Below, in pieces: positions 22,202 through 23,527 of a stretch of 23,527 bases of DNA (within the stretch, counting starts at the first letter, position 1; every line of letters starts with the position of its first letter). The DNA comes from an uncultured Bacteroidales bacterium (GTDB taxonomy: Bacteria > Bacteroidota > Bacteroidia > Bacteroidales > Paludibacteraceae), in NCBI GenBank assembly GCA_937911235.1, contig CALDPN010000188.1, positions 1 to 23,527 on the forward strand, written 5' to 3'. Both the position numbers and the translations under genes were made by a program. Under the pieces are notes generated by a model that was not told the origin of the DNA, did not search any database, and saw nothing but the letters and a program-made list of their open reading frames with translations.

Positions 22202-23527
22202 TTATCCTTTGATTTTCATCAATACGTCATCTTCAGATACTGCAGCACCTGCACTAAAGCAAATTTCTGTAACCACGCCGTCGCATTCAGCAGCAATAGC
22301 GTTGAAGGTTTTCATAGCCTCAATGTAGCAAACTGTTTGACCAGCTTTCACTACGTCGCCTACCTTCACTGCAGGTTCGCCTTGTGCTTTTACTAGGTAG
22401 AATTTACCTTCTAGTGGAGCAGCAAGTTCTTTACCTTCGCCTGTAGCAGCAACAGCGGCAGCAGGAGCAGCAGAAGCAACAGGCATTGAGCCAGCTTCAC
22501 CAACAGTTACTTTATAAGAAACACCGTTTACTTGTACTTCAACTGTTTGAGGAAGAGCAGCACCACCAGCAGCAGCTTTAGCTTCTTTCTTCTTAGCTAG
22601 ATCTGCTTCGAAGTCTGCTTTAGCTTGGCCAGATTTGTATAGACGATATTGTTGTGGGTGCATAGCAAGCTCGAATAGTTCTTCGTCGTCTTCGCCAAGT
22701 TCCCAACCATTTTCAGCCATTTCTTTACGGAAACCTTCTAGAGCATCTGGATAAGAGTCTTGTGGGTTACCAGTGAAGAATTCGCGACCTTGTTGTTTTG
22801 CTTTTTCGATAAGTTCGTCAGCGATTGGGCCAGGAAGACGACCAGATTTGCCAAGAAGCATATCCCAAATATCGTCTGCAATCATGCCCCAACGTTCTTT
22901 GCCCTTTTCCAAGGCCATTACGTTCATCATAGCCAAGTTCTTTACATATTGGCTAAACGGAGTAACCAACGGTGGATAACCTACGCGAGGCCATACGTAT
23001 GCAACTTCGTTGAAAAGTTTGATAAGCATTTGGTCTTGGGTCATTTCTGGTTTGCCGTTTTTAGCAAAATATTTGTTTAGGCTATCAAGAGCGTCGTTTA
23101 GGTCGTTCATTAAGCTACCCATCATACCGCCAGGAAGACCAGGACCGATAAGAAGAGAGTTCATTTGACGGTTACGAGCTGGAATGTAATAACCCAAGAA
23201 ATCGTCCATCATAGCTTGTACTTGAGTACGTACTTCCATGTAAGCTTCCATGTTGATTTCTGGCACGTCGAAGCCAGCATCTTTAAGCATAGCTTGAACA
23301 GCTAACACGTCTGCGTGACCTGTACCCCAAGAAAGTGGTTCCATACCTACGTCTACGTAGTCGCAACCTGCTTTACAAACTTCAAGGATAGAAGCCATGC
23401 TGAAACCAGGACCTGCGTGTGAGTGATATTGGATAGGAAGTTCTGGATATTTAGCTTTGATGTTTTTAACGATTTCCCCAAGTGAACCAGGACGCCCAAT
23501 ACCAGCCATGTCTTTCAAGCAGATTTC
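22202..23527 (-). CDS. oadA: Oxaloacetate decarboxylase alpha / pyruvate carboxylase subunit B (5' end beyond window)
   Basis: The open frame runs off the right edge (EICMKDMAGIG... continues to base 23527), so the N-terminal part of the carboxyltransferase barrel is missing; 441 residues are visible. Present are the metal-binding HSH (QYHSHAGPG), the conserved C-terminal carboxyltransferase region (about 130-345 of the visible part), an Ala-rich linker and a biotinyl domain. The biotinyl lysine is in EAMKTFN, encoded at 22310-22312, 36 residues from the C-terminus, the usual place. The residue after it is Thr rather than the common Met. With oadB 5 bases downstream, this is most likely the alpha subunit of a Na+-pumping oxaloacetate decarboxylase; soluble pyruvate carboxylase subunit B is the main alternative. 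Confidence 0.92.
   Translation of the reverse strand, partial: EICLKDMAGIGRPGSLGEIVKNIKAKYPELPIQYHSHAGPGFSMASILEVCKAGCDYVDVGMEPLSWGTGHADVLAVQAMLKDAGFDVPEINMEAYMEVRTQVQAMMDDFLGYYIPARNRQMNSLLIGPGLPGGMMGSLMNDLNDALDSLNKYFAKNGKPEMTQDQMLIKLFNEVAYVWPRVGYPPLVTPFSQYVKNLAMMNVMALEKGKERWGMIADDIWDMLLGKSGRLPGPIADELIEKAKQQGREFFTGNPQDSYPDALEGFRKEMAENGWELGEDDEELFELAMHPQQYRLYKSGQAKADFEADLAKKKEAKAAAGGAALPQTVEVQVNGVSYKVTVGEAGSMPVASAAPAAAVAATGEGKELAAPLEGKFYLVKAQGEPAVKVGDVVKAGQTVCYIEAMKTFNAIAAECDGVVTEICFSAGAAVSEDDVLMKIKG

Noticed and set aside
22760..23080. 106-codon plus-strand open frame inside the oadA-like gene
   Set aside because: It is antisense to the conserved carboxyltransferase region, with no start context or family resemblance.

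Overview
The window looks like AT-rich chromosomal DNA of a Bacteroidota bacterium, probably order Bacteroidales. The evidence is a str/S10 ribosomal operon in the order rpsL-rpsG-fusA-rpsJ-rplC-rplD with no tuf between fusA and rpsJ, Bacteroidetes-type promoters (-33 TTTG, -7 TAnnTTTG), a DUF3467 protein, a 7TM-HD phosphohydrolase, and a secreted protease with a tail resembling a type IX secretion sorting domain. I cannot name a genus. Neither edge respects a gene: rplD is cut at the left and a biotin-carrying decarboxylase/carboxylase subunit is cut at the right.

Layout. (1) Bases 1-5235, minus strand: DUF3467 gene, then rpsL, rpsG, fusA, rpsJ, rplC and partial rplD, driven by a textbook promoter at 4792-4822. 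The rpsL-rpsG gap carries three small hairpins and the fusA-rpsJ gap one larger hairpin, both possible control points. (2) Bases 5326-17250, plus strand: a dense run of ten genes, many overlapping by about 4-8 bases or separated by about 10. They are a PgpH-like c-di-AMP phosphodiesterase, a secreted papain-like protease, MlaE and MlaF lipid-transport ABC subunits, exonuclease III, a small membrane protein, MutL, GltX, a DigH-like glycan hydrolase and a biotin-protein ligase. This is a compact housekeeping cluster (signalling, envelope, DNA repair, translation). (3) Bases 17327-20855, minus strand: polysaccharide flippase, then an asparagine-synthetase-like enzyme, then ComF, tightly packed as an apparent operon. 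(4) Bases 20952-23527, minus strand: alpha (biotin-carrying) and beta (membrane) subunits of a Na+-pumping decarboxylase, closed by a strong intrinsic terminator. The birA product would attach biotin to the alpha subunit.

The least ordinary content is between the genes. A heptamer repeat (TTAGGAG/GGAGTTA) occurs as short arrays at three gene ends. It supplies the stop codon of gltX and apparently both the ribosome-binding site and the GTG start of birA. A second, longer structured repeat, beginning with TAAGCTTGCTTAAG, occurs directly after xth and directly after birA, with conserved arms and a variable central segment. The most unusual gene set is the flippase/asparagine-synthetase-like pair, which has no glycosyltransferases beside it. 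Most other genes are ordinary core genes. No tRNA, rRNA, insertion sequence or CRISPR array was seen, and no gene-free stretch exceeds 300 bases; the largest is 4725-4923.
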